NCBI GenBank assembly: GCA_013398955.1
Contig: VWPU01003114.1
Span: forward strand, 89,897-153,896
Direction: 5' to 3'
From: Callaeas wilsoni
Taxonomy: Eukaryota > Chordata > Aves > Passeriformes > Callaeidae
Length of the DNA: 64,000 bases
The first letter of the stretch is position 1; each line of letters begins with the position of its first letter. Below are positions 26,601 through 40,480 of the stretch, piece after piece. Below the pieces are notes generated by a model. It was given only the letters and a program-made list of their open reading frames with translations, did not search any database and was not told where the DNA came from. The position numbers and the translations under genes were made by a program.

Positions 26601-29600
26601 TTTACTATCCTCCTTCAGGCATTTCATGGGTTTTTCAGTTCTCACAAAGCCTGAGCAGCTTCACAGCCATTTTAGCTATCATTTAAGCTCATGGTCTTAT
26701 TTCATGGTAAATTAAATTTTAGGTTTTTCCAGCAGAAGGAAAGCAGCAATCATACAGGATTTCCTCACAGCTATTCCAGACATGTAATAGCTGAAACGCA
26801 CTTGAAAGAAGAGGTCTTGGTCAATGCAAGGGGTTTTAAGACACCTTACCTAAGTTACAGGGTTAGTCTGTGGACTCCCTAGGTAATCAAGGGAAAGTGC
26901 ATCCTGAGAGCAATTCAGAGCAGGAGCCTAAATTGGACTAAATTTCAGATGTCCATCCTTCCTATCCTTCCCTCCTACTGGCAGCCCAGTTTCCCAGCCT
27001 TATTTTGACTTCTTTCTGTCTACATTTACTTCTTAAGTGTAACTCACTGAAGCTTTTTCTCACCACTGGCCATAACTATGGGCAGATGACACGGCATGTG
27101 ATGTAAAAAAAAAAATAAATTTGAGAGAGATCTGTACTATTGTGAGTGAAAACATTATGTAAAGCAACCTAAGACAAAAAAATCACTACAAACCAGCACC
27201 TCAGCTAAAGATACCTGTCATTACTTGCGAGTGTGGGCACAAGTAGCACAGATTTTCTTACTGCTGGTTTCTACTTGTTGGATCTGCAAGGATTTTCATT
27301 AAATCTTCCCACATCTTAAAGGAAATCCTGATGTTTAATTTGTATTGCAGAAATAAAATTCAACAGCAAACATAAATATTTTATGCTAGATTTTACCTGT
27401 GGCACGTCGAAGTCCAGCCAAGCCAAGAAAAACAAAGCAGAACTGCAGGGAAACATCTGCCATTTCCTCCTCTTTCTGATGTGTCCCATAAGCAAATCCG
27501 ATAGGAAACTTCTGCAAAATGTTGTTTGAAATATGACATTTTAATGAAATGCCATAGAACGTGGTAGACGCAATTCCTAATGCACAGATCTCTTTTGTTC
27601 TATTATGCATCGATGAGGGAATTTGCATGATCATTAGGGGATGACTGAAGTCTGGAATCTTTTTAATGAATATTACATTCCCATCTATTAATGGGAGGAA
27701 TGACAGTAAATTCTTCTTTCAGCAAATTACTGCCATCTGTGTAACTTTTACCTAGAGCATTACTAGGAACCAAGGTAAAGAAGGCACCTAAATAGTGCAA
27801 AGGAAGGAACTTCAGCAAAGTAAGACCCAACCAGGTTTCCATGTTGCTGGTCCCCTCTCTTTGTGGAACATCGCTTTTTCTTTTCTTTATTGTCTTTCTT
27901 TCTCTTTTTTCTTTTTCATTTTGCAAATTGACCTATACTCCATAAAGTTTAACTGACCTGTCCTCTTTTTGTGTGAAGTTTTGAAATATCATCAGACATA
28001 CAGACTTCTTTTATTATATTTACTGAAGCATATTTGACAGTAAAATTGGCATTGATAAGTAGATTTTTAAAAAAAATTCAGTAAGTTTTGCAATGGTTTT
28101 CTACTTCTTAGACTCCAGGGTTTTCCATTATTTACAGTTTAATTCAAGGAAAGTCAGATAGGCTACTTGCCTAGTTTTCAAGAGTATGGATTTATATTCA
28201 ACCAGAATTTTATGTATATGAAAGAAACACAAGGGGTTTTTTTTTTGAGGTGAATATATATTTTAAAGAGATAACAAGTCTTGATTAAGTGAGGTCTGAG
28301 CAACAAGTACTTAATCATATGCTTAATCAGCTAGCATGTACTAACTAGAACTGTTTAGAAAATGTTTCCCTCCCCCTTAATTATTTTGAATCCTGAAATC
28401 AGTGTAATTGATTCTCAGAATACTTCTGAAAACAACTCCAAACACAGGAGGTGTGATTTGCTCAAACTCACCGTAATCAAATCTGTTTAATTTCCATACT
28501 TCGTTATACTTGTCTCTCCCTTTTTTGTTGAGAAGCCATATACACCATGAGACCTTTTTGCAACAGACCATAATGAAAAATGTCATCTTCATGCCAACAG
28601 GGCAACATGCTAGTAAAAGTTGAACCACAAAGGCATCGAACAGCATATTTGTACCGAAAATAGATAGAAAACATTCACATTTCCACAGACAAAACTTTTG
28701 GTTGCAAAGTCATTTATCTGGAAAACAAATGGAATTGCTCTATTTTCAATTATTTTAGCTGGCAGTTTAATTAATTCTTCAATTTATTTTCAAACTTCAG
28801 CCTCCAGCCATTTGATATTGTTGTTAAGGAATGACCTGCTATTTCTTTAAAATCATGCTGTTATCTGATATCTTTCTCTTATAGACACTTTTAACCACTC
28901 TGCAATATTCTTTGGCTTTCAAAAGCTTAGTAAGTTCAACTCCTTTGGTTTTCTCTCTTCAGGTCACAAATCGTTCCTACAGTTTCCCTCTGAATTATTT
29001 TTAACTTTCAGACTTCCTTATGGACTGTTTTCTATGGAAGTTTTTAAAAACTTGTCTTCCCCTTTCAAGCACACTCCTAACACTCTTTCTTCTAATGTTA
29101 TTGTGCAGGTTCAAGAAGACAGGAATACATCTGACTACTTACTTAAAATGTCTCACCACCCCCTCATGTACCAGAAGTAACTCTTCTCCTAAGGTCTGAT
29201 ATCAAAACCGCACCAAGCCTGTCTGTTCCTTGGGCTTCTGAAAGTACCTGAAGTTTCAAATCCTTGCTATTGAAAGGATCAGATCTAAGCAGGGCCATGA
29301 AGCAGGTTTACCAGGTCCCCATCAATAGGTACAATGGAAGGTGGACAGTGCTCCTCAGACAACAAAGGAGCTCCACAGTGTGGGTGCATGAAGCTCACGT
29401 CAGTCATGCCATGGCCAAGAGGCCTGTCAAGATCGCCTGAAAATGTGCTGCGCACTCCCACACAACATGTTTCTCATCTCTTTGGCTACTTTCCACCTTC
29501 TTGAGATGTAAGAGAAGGCAGTGAGCTTTGTGTGACCTTGCTTTACCTGTTTCGTGGAGCAACCATGACTCCTACTGGAGATTTGCTACTTACCAAACCC

Positions 29601-30980
29601 AGAGTGCTTTCAGCACACGTTGCATAAATGCACGTATTGGCTCACCATACATTAAGGAGAAACATGCTTGTGTGGGAGACTCTTAGAAGAGAGGTCACTC
29701 CTGGGAATTCGTTCATACACAGAGACAGATGACTGCTGAGATACTGGTTTCAATGCTCCTACCACAAAACCTCCTGGGAAGAAAAGGTACCTTTCCTTCA
29801 GCTGTTCTTTGTGCTCTTGGTAGGGGAGAGCTGGTCACCTTGACCTCCTCGTTCGGGCCATGGTTACTCTTGGGAAACAAATGAAGCAGCGACTCAAGTA
29901 AACAAAGTAATTGCTGTTCTCTCCTTTCTTTTGCTGCTGAAGAAAGCTGAAGACACCATTATGATTTCTGACTGGAGGCAAGACAACCTCAACAACCCAT
30001 GCCAGTGCAGAGCTGGTTGACTGCAACTTCTCAGCTCTGGTGGAGAAAAGATCCTGGGTGAAGTCTGTAACTGCAGCCAGGCTGAAATTTGGGTTCCACT
30101 GTCTTTGGGGACTTACAAAGGTTTAAAATAGAGCTCAGGAGAAGAAATCAGTGGAAAGATGAGAAGATACTTATAGCAGTAAGAATGGTTTGACAATTCA
30201 ACAGATCCACTGCATTTCCTTGTCTATCTGAGCCATGAGCCAGTAGAGGTTAAGTACTGACTTGTACTACCAAAATGTTTATTAATCAGAGTAATTGTCT
30301 ATCTTGCCACTTCTAGGAATCCAAGACATCTTTTTTCTATTTCCATGGTAGTATTTTATGGAAACTAGTAAGGATAGAATAATTTAGGCTGAAGTACCTG
30401 AATCATATGTAGCCATCAAAATCAATAAACTAATTTTCAGAGATACTAATTATCTCTCAGTTCCTATGGAAAAAAAGAAGCTTGTGTTTGTTTGGAATTT
30501 GAATAGACATTTTCTATTTTTATTCATTTTGCTCCAGTAAACCTTTATTCACTAAGAATATGTGGGTTGCTAGCTGTTAATTATTATGCTAACAGTATAC
30601 TGCTAAACGTGGTCTGAAAACCTGTTTTCCCACTTACTGATTCATCTAATTTGAAAAAATGTATTAAGACTGTTTAAAATAACTGTGACATTGATATTTT
30701 ATCTAATCCCCAGTTTAACACAAGCAGTCAGTATCCTCTCTTTGCATGAGCAGATGAAACTGTATATTGCCACTCTAATTCTCCAGTTCTGTGATTGGAT
30801 TTCTTTAGCCTCTTAAGCTTAACAACAGTGCTTTCCACATGGAAAGATTTAGTAACCGTAAAGATCCTCCCCATAATGTGGTGCTACAGGAGGAGTCCTG
30901 TACCTCCCTCTGAGGAACATGTGATTCTTACAGACTTCTTTAGTGATTAAAGGTTACTCAGATTCAAAAATCCTTTGCAG
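23681..30980. other. Long non-coding AT-rich stretch
   Basis: About 7.3 kb with no recognisable coding exon. T/A homopolymers occur at 25797-25846 (listed separately). The block 29280-30030 is less AT-rich and contains several frames, but none shows a known domain and I found no convincing splice-bounded exon. Confidence 0.4.
25797..25846. repeat. T-rich run facing an A16 run
   Basis: A T-rich run to 25816 and an A16 run at 25831-25846 are separated by 14 bases, giving a potential AT stem with a short loop. It is probably simple sequence. Such structures are also frequent sites of length error in assemblies. Confidence 0.7.
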
Positions 30981-30984
30981 TGCA

Positions 30985-31440
30985 GGCATTTAGCTCAAGA
31001 CTGAGACACCTAAATTAAGATGTCTAAATGTAAGATCTTGATTCAGGTGCCTAAACATAGGTGCCTAGTTATTTTCAAGATGCCCTTGCGGATTTGTTGA
31101 GATGCTCGTTTGGCCTTCAGCTGCAATTCTAGAAGCAGATGGGTCTTCTGCAGGTCATGGCTGTATCTGCCACCTGTGTGGATGTCCTGGGTCATCTGAA
31201 ATGGCACAGGGCACCTGTGTTTACAACATGAATAGAACTCTAACTATTCTCAGATTGAGGAACATCGAGAGAGTCAGTGGAGAGATTCAGCTCTCACCAG
31301 GCTGGCAGCTGGATCTGTCTAAGCTCCCCTGAGGGTACCGACTACAGCAGTGGTTTAGGCACCAAGTTCACATACAGACATTTACTTGCAAACACTTAAT
31401 TTTAGGTGTCTTCATCCCAAACTAAGACCAACCCATGACG
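30985..31440. repeat. Putative ancient amniote repeat (AGGTGCCTAA motif)
   Basis: Several degenerate copies of an AGGTGCCTAA / TTAGGCACC word occur: 'gacacctaaattaagatgtctaaatg', 'caggtgcctaaacataggtgcctag' near 31045, 'ggtttaggcacc' near 31353 and 'ttttaggtgtc' near 31400. The phrase 'tgcctagttattttcaagatgcc' resembles a diverged dispersed repeat known from bird, crocodile and turtle genomes. I cannot name the family. A related region lies at 61895-62340. The open frames inside it are not convincing genes. Confidence 0.35.
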
Positions 31441-34400
31441 TGTCTGTTACAACAAAGGATGAATTCAGAAACAGAAGGCAGAACATGTTGAAAGGAGGGA
31501 GCTGCTATGTGTATGCCTTTGTGAGGGCTCAACAATTGCTACAAATATCAGCTGGCACCAGACCCCCTCCCAGTGTTTCAGTGGATGTCATGTCTAGAAG
31601 AAAGGTGATCACAAAAGGGCAACTTTCTCTTTTGCCTTCAACTCTTTGAGGTTAAACAGTGCCTCTTCTATGGAAGACTTACATCAGTGAGCAGCTGTAG
31701 GCCAAATACAAGGACAGGTTTTTCGTAATTGTCCTGTTCTTTTATTAACACAATTGGCTTAAGCATCAACCACTGCATTAAAAATAATCTGAACTTGATT
31801 GTGCCCTTCTGCTTCAGTCAGGAGTTTCTACCATATGCTTGACAGAAAGGGACAATATGCAATGGTAGAATATTTGAAATGCTTCCAAAATTAGCCTTCC
31901 TGTTTATTACACTATTAAAAATAATTCTCTCCTGCTACTCAATGCAATTTACGGGAGGTGCTTGGAAGAAAACAACCTTGAATTTTCTTATGACACTAAC
32001 TTCCATCATGATAAATCTCAAGGTGAGAGTAAACAGGAAGATATGAGCCTCTTTTACAATCACGTTTCTGAATGACATTATAGTCAGAGATGTACTTTAT
32101 AGTCTCTGCTGAAAAAAAAGCCCTGAATTTTATTGGCAGCATCTCTCTGACAGATGCCACTACTATCCTTGTTTAAACCAGCATTAAAACATTAAATATA
32201 ACTTGAAGAAAAAAACCTGATATAAGAGTTAGCATTTAATGAAATACAAAAGTAAATGAAGAAAAAATTACCCAGAAATTAAAAATGAAACTCAAATTTG
32301 CTAAAATAAAAATGCTGCATTAAATGTATGTTGTGTGGGGTGCTGGATTGCAGAAATTAGTACAAATAAATGGAATAGTTTGCAAAATTGAGAAAAGTTC
32401 TAATTGTACATGCCAAAACCCTACTTTCTGTCTTAACTCCTCAGTGAGTTTAACTTTTTAAATATCTACTTTTAGCACTGTTCTTTAGAAGCAGAGACAA
32501 CTATTTAGTTTTACAAGACAGTGCCATACCAATAACATGAAATATCACTTAAGAGCTCCTTCCGAAGTATTAAAATGGTGCAAACAGAAAATATATTCTT
32601 CCTTTTAAGTGCAGAAAATTGTGTTCTATCTGATCTGTCACTCTTGCATTTATTGAGATAATTATCAGAAGTTGTTCTGTGGTTTTGAACAAAAATCCAA
32701 AAGTTCCCTGGTACATATGTCCAGCCAAGCATTAATTAGTCTGAGTGCCTCAGATTTTTGCTTTACTTTCTATATTCACTCTTCCTATGATTGCCTAGGT
32801 GAGATTTTCTGTGGTAATGTGCTGGGCCCCCCAGAAGTCTGACCGTAGCTTTCCGAGGCATCATCCCGCAGTCAGGACTCTCACACAGACAGCTGTGCCA
32901 GCAGCAAGACTGTGGGCAAGTAGTGAGACGCTCTGGATATTTCTGTAGAGCTGCCACTGAGGAACTCGCTTCTGTGAAAGATAACAGCCTTCTAGAAATC
33001 CCAGATCAGGGACCTGAATAGGAATGGCTTTAGATATCTCAGACCCAGTTCTTGCCTTATCTGATCTGATGGAAAATTCTCTGATGTTGGTGGAGTTTGC
33101 AGTGCACCAGGAGCCACATGTGGCCATGAAAGTGCTTGTCCCATTTATAATGCTGCCATTAACATTGAATCCCAGCACTGAACACCATAGGCACAGAGTA
33201 GGGTATGTTATTTGTGCAACATTTTTGTAGCACATTCAGTAGTGACATGCTTACTCATCATGAACAAAAACACACTTAGGGAATGGACCTGTAATTCTAA
33301 GTATTTTGACCTCCAGCATCTCAATAGGTATTCAATAAATCTGTACTGAAGTAGAATCAAGAAAGCTATGCGAGACCTTAGCTCTCACCAAGAAATATTT
33401 CTCCTGATATTGCATTAAAGAGCTATATATAAATACCTCTAAGGCAGTAAGAGACGGAAAGCAACTGCTTACATCAATAAGTCATTAGCAGCAATTAGGA
33501 CAGAACAAAATTGGCATCTGGCTATTCCAGATGATGATAGAAGAGATGTACAATTGTAAAAACCATGAAAATGTAAAAGAGGTATTGGAAATCCATACTC
33601 AGTGAGCTAACGCAGGCAGCCTGAGCACAAGCTGCAACAGTCAGTAGAATTTGACAAGCCTTTTTGAGCAACACAGTTCTGAAAGCAGAGAAAAGGCATA
33701 TGAAGTGTGAAATAGTCTGTAAGTTAATAGCTGATAGACTGTCTGGTCTTTTCCCAAGTTCCCTTATGAGGTCTAAATAATCAGCAGCAAAGTGAGTGTA
33801 AACGCAGCCTGTTTCCTCTTGCTCTGGAGTTACTGCACTGATGTCAAGTGAGCAGCATTTTGTTAGTAAGAGTAATATTTGGTCTACAATGAGAAAATAA
33901 GGCACAGATGAAATGCCACTTGGCTAAATACAGCAAAGCAAGTGACAGAGTGGTGTTGATACAGCTCACAAGTGCAAGCAGGTAGGAACTTCAGGAGATG
34001 GGACAGGTAACCAGCATACTTTAGTTCAAATAAATAATGCAATTCAGTACACTGCATTTGAGTATCTTCCTACTAGGAATCATTTGCAGTAATTCGAGCT
34101 GATTTAGACATCCGACCATGAGTGTGTGGATCTCCTGCATGTATCCTTCATGCATGATGTGGCCAAAATCCTCCTTAAATCTGGAAATTTGGTTGCTGTT
34201 CATGGGGCATTTATTTCCCCTTTGCTAGCTGTGGAAAACAACATGACTTTTTCCTGCTATGTAAATATCAACACTGGTATTTTTGCACTTAAAAAAGCTT
34301 AGTGGCTTTTCATGTGCAGAAAATGAGCTGTATTTTTCTAGCTGGCTTCCAAAATACTCTGAAAATCCACAGAAGTGACTGCTAATGAATATGGCTGTAG

Positions 34401-35344
34401 GAGATCTAACATTTCATTTTCTGTCTAGTACCCAGTCCTGCTGCCGCGACTACCCCTGATGGGTTGAAAGGCAGATGCCTGTGTGGCTGGAGGCATCTTC
34501 AGGTGCTTTCCTGCAGGTCATGAACCCTTTTTCTGCCCACCCTTATTGGAACTACCAGCATCTACCTGTCATATATTGCAAGGATAGCACTACACACAGA
34601 GGTTTTTTTGATTTATAGCATCATATGAGGCATAAAGCACTGTCAATTCAGTGTGAAGATCAAACAATGGTGTAACAAAAGAGGAATGTGCTTCGACTCA
34701 AGCAGCCTGTGCCCCTATGGTCTGATTTGAAGGCCAATGAAATAGCTGGAATGAGTATAGTCATTTCCCGTGGTCTTTGGAGCTCTCTTCTGGTTGTGTC
34801 TGTGAAGTCCTGAGTGTGAAGCAGAGTGGCATTTGTGGGGTTCTTTGTGTTTATGATTATAAATATAATCCTTCATTCAGATGCTGTGATGCTGAAAGAT
34901 GTAGAAATCCCCTAGGTTCATATAAAGAGTAAGACTGTTTGGTAAAAAGGAGATCTGTGTCCCTTAAAATACTGCAAAAAAGTGTTATTTCCATTTATTT
35001 AAAAGCAGCTTTCCAGTAGCCAGTGGATATTGATATTGATGGAGTATCCACTGAAGCATGGCAATTTCCTGATTCCAAATTGGTTTTTCTCCTACAATGC
35101 TATCAGATTGCTTTTATCTCAAAATGTTTTCCCGAGAAGACCAGTGACATTTTTTGGCTTTTACAGCTACAGAAATTCAAATCCTCAGAATTTCATCCCC
35201 ATGAGCTATGCCTGGCCCTACCCTATTTCAGTTCAAAAGTTCTTAGCCATGCACCCTTGTGTCACTGCACTTTCCAGGGGATGAATATGAAATGAAGTCC
35301 TTTAGAAATTAGCTTGTCTGGAGAGCTGTCACGGATGTTTCTAG
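31441..35344. other. Non-coding, nothing recognised
   Basis: About 3.9 kb, AT-rich. The longest frames (minus 32861-33235 and minus 33522-33905, 124-127 codons) show no domain, no signal peptide with a plausible mature protein, and no splice support. I treat them as chance frames. Confidence 0.4.
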
Positions 35345-35900
35345 AGATGCAATGTGACCAGCAGATCGAGGGAGGGGATTCTCCCCTCTGCTCTCGTGAG
35401 ACCTGACCTGCAGAGCTGCATCCAGCTCTGGGGCCCCAAAGAAGAAGGACATGGACCTGTTGGAGTGAGTACAGATGAGGACCATGAAGATGATCAGAGA
35501 GGTGGAGCACCTCTTCTGTGGACACAGGCTGTGAGAGTTGGGATTGTTCGGCCTGAAGTGAGTGCTCCAGGAAGACCTTATAGCACCTCCCAGTACCTAA
35601 GGGGGGTGGATAGGAGACATGTAGTGACATGACATGGGGAAATGGCTTCAAACAGAAAGAGGCAGGTTTAGATTAGGTATCAGGAAGAAATTCTGTACTG
35701 TGAGGGTTGTGAGACACCGGCACAGGTTGTCCAGAGATGTTGTGCTCCATCCCTGGCAGTGTTCAAGGCAAGGTTGGATGTGGCTTTGAGCAACCTCGTC
35801 TAGTGGAAGATGTCTGTGCCCATGGCAAGGGGTCTGGAACTAAATGATCTCCAAGGTTCCTTCCAACCCAAATGATTCTATGATTTATGATTATATGATA
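35345..35900 (+). mobile_element. CR1 LINE, about 0.55 kb, + strand
   Basis: Starts in 'gatcgagggaggggattctcccctctgctctcgtgagacc', the conserved CR1 3' coding-end block. It runs through 'ctgcatccagctctggggcc', 'ggacatggacctgttggagtgagta', 'aggtttagattaggtatcaggaagaaattctgtactgtgagg' and 'aatgatctccaaggttccttccaaccc', and ends with 'gattctatgatttatgattatatga'. The tail octamers are slightly expanded and mutated. Both the plus and minus frames here are repeat-derived. Confidence 0.95.
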
Positions 35901-38900
35901 TCTGGCCTCAAACTATCAGTACATTCACACCGTAGTACAGGGGCTTGTATTCTGCTTTATAAATGAAAATTTAATTCCAGGAAAGTTGTTCTGTCTAACT
36001 AGGAAAAAAAGAATGAAGAAATTAGCTATCTTATTTTATGTACAAAGCCAAGCACTTGACTTTTGATTTTCTGAATTTTTCCCACTGTGGATCTCTTTCC
36101 TTCTTTCAAAGCTTCCACTCTGTCTCTAGCCAAGAACTGGAGAATATGTTGATCATAGACCCAAAAACCTATAATTACCTCCTCGGAGTAGACATTTTTA
36201 TATTTTCTTACATAATGGCAAATTTCTTCTCTCCCCCACCTTGAAATATCTCTCCTCTTATCTTTTTCCCATCCAAATCTCCAAAATACAGTGTGGCCTT
36301 TTATTTTGAAACTACCAGTCATGATGTGAAACCATTTCATGTGCAGGTAATTAAATTCATTTAACTTAATTGCACAGATAATTCTAAGAAAAGTATCAAA
36401 GCTCTCACATGGCTGAGTGGAGTTGCAGAGTAGGAGTTGCAATGTTTTGAACTGAATTTTGTACCATCCTTGTCCTACCTACACTACATATGTAGGAAAA
36501 GTCGTGGGGAAAGAACCTTCAAGAATGTAGTAAATTGTACATTTTCCCAGTCTGAGAAATGTGTACAAGGGTTAAATACAAGTAGGGCTTTGTGCTTGTT
36601 GCTGACAGACATCGTTGTTGGGTCAGGAAGTTCGGTTTCCATACAGGAGATGAAAGGTGTCATCTACCAACCCTGAAACAGCAATTTAAACTAAACATCG
36701 CTATTACTTCGTGATGCAGGCAAGCCATTATTAATTTGCTACCTCATCAGGCTTATGTGCTTCTACATCTGTCCATCAAGTGAAGATTTTAACAAAGAGC
36801 TTCAGTTTTACGATGACAAGTAGTGAAAGCATAGAGAATGTGTTCTTTTCGGAAAGAGTAAAAGCACTGCTGTGGGAATTAATGAGGTGATAACTGGTGC
36901 AGAGGATGCTCAGCAGACACAGGGCTCCACTCAAGCTTAGCATGTACCCTTTGCTCCGTGAGTATGTGTGGGGCGAAAGCCATGGAACTTCAAACGTGAG
37001 ACCGAAGTTTGAAATTCAAGTTGTCCTAGAGCTGTAAGTGTGGTGCAGCTGGGGATCAGGGATTGGCCTGGGTGTGCAACACTTCACCCTTAATTCCTGG
37101 TCCCAGAGCTCTCAGCCAGCCGCTGCGTGCATGAAACAAGGGATTGTTCCAAGACAAGACGCTGCCTTGTGAGGAAGGGATTGCCTGAACTCCCAGACCC
37201 TGCACAGCAGAGCTGTTGGGCAACTGCTGCAGGAGCCATCCAGAAGTGTCAGGCTGGCCTGGAGATTCCCTGGGCAGCTTCTGCTGTGCCTGGATGGACT
37301 GACAGGCAATATTTATGTGTTAGATGTGTTGATTAACCTGGCCAGGAACCAGGCTATCCAAATGACTCACCCAGGCAGTTTCTGCTACAGAATTGACCAG
37401 ACTGTGCACAGGTAAGATGCTTGTAAATAGTGGAAGTTGTGCAGATGCAGAAATGGACATATAGCTCAGCATTTGGTACAAAGTTGAGATACATATTTTG
37501 TGCATAATTTAATATTATCAGTAGAAACAGACCATACATGTGCTGGAGTGGTCATGCAGGACCAATGCCCAGCTGGATCATAAAACGTGAGCAGAAGTTT
37601 GGGGAGCCTCACCAGGTCCAGCTGAAGATGCTGTTGAAAGGACACTCACAACAGAGACTCCCATCACCTTCTGGACAGTAACCAATCATGCTGTTGAGGG
37701 ACTGGAGCATTACCCCATAGAAACAACCCCTTGAATCTATTGAGTTTCAACAAATGCTCTGTGAGTGTCCATGCAAGAGTGGTGCAATGCTCCTGGGGCA
37801 CTGACAGAGCTTGCATAGAGCAGCCCCCGACACACTCAACAGAAAGAAAGAGAAACATGATTTCATCTCTATTTGAGCAGCTGTCCTTATCACAGAAAGC
37901 AAGGATAGCCTCTATCTTACTCCTGATACTCCTGTTTTGGACTTCAGCTCTTGTGCTAGTGCATATTTAATTATTTTACTGGAAGTGGAATCTGTAACAA
38001 ATATTTTCTGCCGGCTTATAGGTGTCATGTGGTGATTAAACAGTCTCCTGATGGGGAGAATTGAATCAAATCTTATCATGGATAATTAAACATGGATCCT
38101 TCATATCTCAGGAGTTTATCTTGCAACTTTGAGTAAGATCTCTTGCAATCTCCCCTGCCATCTTGCTTGGGACTCCTCTTACTTACTAATGAGAGTCTGC
38201 TTAAGGCCTAGGAGCTCATGGCTCCCCTTGTAGGGTGCATTTTGAAGGAGAAATTTGTATCTGTTTTAAAAATTTCTCAAAACTTTTGGTGATGGATAGT
38301 TTGTACCCTTGGTTACTTGTTCCATTGATTAGCTATTCCTCTAACTAGAGACTTTCTTGCTCAGTTTTCTCTTTTGCTGCAAATTGTCCTAATCTGCTGC
38401 TTGTCCTTGTTCTCTGCACACCCTCTGCAATATCACCTTTCTTCTGTCTTTCTACCAGTCTGCTAAGCTAAGTCAAACCTATTATATTTCAGTCATGCTC
38501 TACAGAATATATTTTCAAAGTGCCACTTTTCTTAACATCAAGAAGAAGTTCTTTATCTCTGGATATGTGACGTCTAAACCAGGACATGGCAGTCCTTGTC
38601 AAGCTTCAGAAGTGCTGATGAGAGGAGAGCTACTGTCTATTTTCCAGGTTTGAAGGTGCCTTTCTGGCAACAGCATGACATCAGTTATGTTTAGATTACA
38701 ACGCTCTGTAGCCATCTTTACTGCTGTGTTGCTGCCCAGTTATTTTTTCTTTTTCGTTTTTTCTTCTTTGCAAGTGCAGCACTTTTTGCTCTTGGCTATG
38801 CCACGCTCCATCTTCCTGACTTCAGATCACTTCTCCAATGTATTGTTTTAAATTCTAACCCTCTCAAGTGCTTTCAGTTCCCCTTTGTTCGTTATTTTCA

Positions 38901-40072
38901 CTTTTGAGGACATCCATGCCTTTCTGTTTTCCAGGTTGTTAATGGGGGTGTGGCACAGTACACCCAACTGTGTAGGATACAGCCCGCGTGAGTTACTGAA
39001 AATTGAGTGCAATCTTTCAGCAATTATTACATTCACCTTTATAGTGTTTGATTCCACTAAATTCATACTCATTTCATAAACTTCATTAAAAAAACAGAGC
39101 TATACAGGCTAGACAGTTAAAAACAAAGTGTGATTGTGAGGAACTGAATGGCCAAAGTACCAATTTAATCAGATTTTCAGCAATAAAACATTAATCAAGC
39201 TTTTTCTAGAAATATCACCAAATCCTTGGCAAAACTTCAAGTTTCAGCAGTGCAAAATCTATTGGAAAATGGGGCTGACCTCTTCATTCTTTACTAACAA
39301 CACTTTATGCCTGAAAAGCTATTACTTCTATCACTCTACAGTTATATTTTGAACTCTCCAGAATGTATTTTACTTTTCATGTATTTTCATAAGATCTCCT
39401 ACAGTTGAGCATCTTTCTCGACATCAGTGTAACAGAAAGAACTGTTATCCACATACTTCTGTGAATAATTCAGGAAAATTTGGCTCAGTAAAATCTGGGA
39501 CTCTGGCTACTGTTAAAGTTATCGCTGGCTCAGGTTACTAAATTTTTTAACTCCTTGATAAGTCATTTGAAACATAAGCTTTCCAGACTGTTTCAGTTTA
39601 TTACTCTTTTTAAGTGAACAGATCTAAATTAGAATCTCCTCAGATCAATAGCTCATTTTTATCACAGGACATTTGAACTGTACCATATAGATCAGATAAA
39701 TCATCTTCCACTGCACTCAAAAGTTTTAAACTGCAGAACTGTGGTGTAGAACTGCCGTAGATTGGGTGCTAGGAAAATGATGTATTACAATTGTCTCTCC
39801 CTACCTATGGCTCTTCCTGAATAAGTGCCATGTTCCAGCACAGTGATTATTTTAATTGCAGATGTTTCCTCAAACTGCATGATATATTTCTCTCTCTTAA
39901 AGCAGGCTGTTTACGTTTGCATTACAACCAGTGTTTCCTCACTGGCTGCCGCTCAGATTATTTACACCATGAAAAACACTAAGTAATGTATTTGACTCCA
40001 TGCGATCCCGACTGAAAGGAATGAGGAGATTCAAAGTGGAAGTTAAAATCACAGCCATGTCCTGGGCAGTGT
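35901..40072. other. Non-coding, nothing recognised
   Basis: About 4.2 kb. The part 36900-37860 is richer in G+C and contains C/G-rich words such as 'gccagccgctgcgtgcatg', but no repeat family or exon could be assigned. The rest is AT-rich with short chance frames. Confidence 0.4.
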
Positions 40073-40480
40073 ACAAATCATGGAACATTCATGCTGGAAG
40101 GGACCTCCAGAGCTCTCTACCCTGTTCTCCTGCTCATATCCAGACTGAATTTCTCTTTCTTTTTGTTCATTTTATGCTTATTATCTCTTATCCTCCCACC
40201 GGGCCCTGAGCTGTGAAAAGTCTGGCTTCATCTCTTTGATGACCAACTTGTGGGCACCGGGAGCTACTTTTAGGTACATTCCAAGTTGTCTCTTCCCCAG
40301 GATGAACCAGCGCTGCTCCCTCAGCCTGTCCTCACATCCCCACAGGGCGAGTGCTCCCACCCCGAGCATCTTGGTGGCCCTCAGCTGAACTCCCTTCTGT
40401 TCACTGATGCCTTCCTTTGGATGCCTTCCAAAGATGATCGCTCTTTGATCTTGGTACTGCTGCCCTTCATGTACTAAGCC
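40073..40480 (-). mobile_element. CR1 LINE, diverged, - strand
   Basis: 'catggaacattcatgctggaagggacctccag' at the left is the reversed CR1 tail with mutated octamers. The 'tctcttccccaggatgaaccagcgctgctccctcagcctgtcctcac' and 'ccccgagcatcttggtggccctcagctgaactc' blocks are CR1 antisense. Divergence is visibly higher than in the copies at 18318 or 35345, so this is an older insertion or another subfamily. The right edge is estimated. Confidence 0.85.

Noticed and set aside
36026..36442. 138-codon minus-strand frame
   Set aside because: No domain, no splice context, and low-complexity Lys/Arg-rich segments typical of chance frames in AT-rich DNA.
36900..37860. Second LTR or gene fragment in the GC-richer patch
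   Set aside because: No TG...CA ends with flanking duplication, no polyadenylation signal in a suitable place and no coding likeness.
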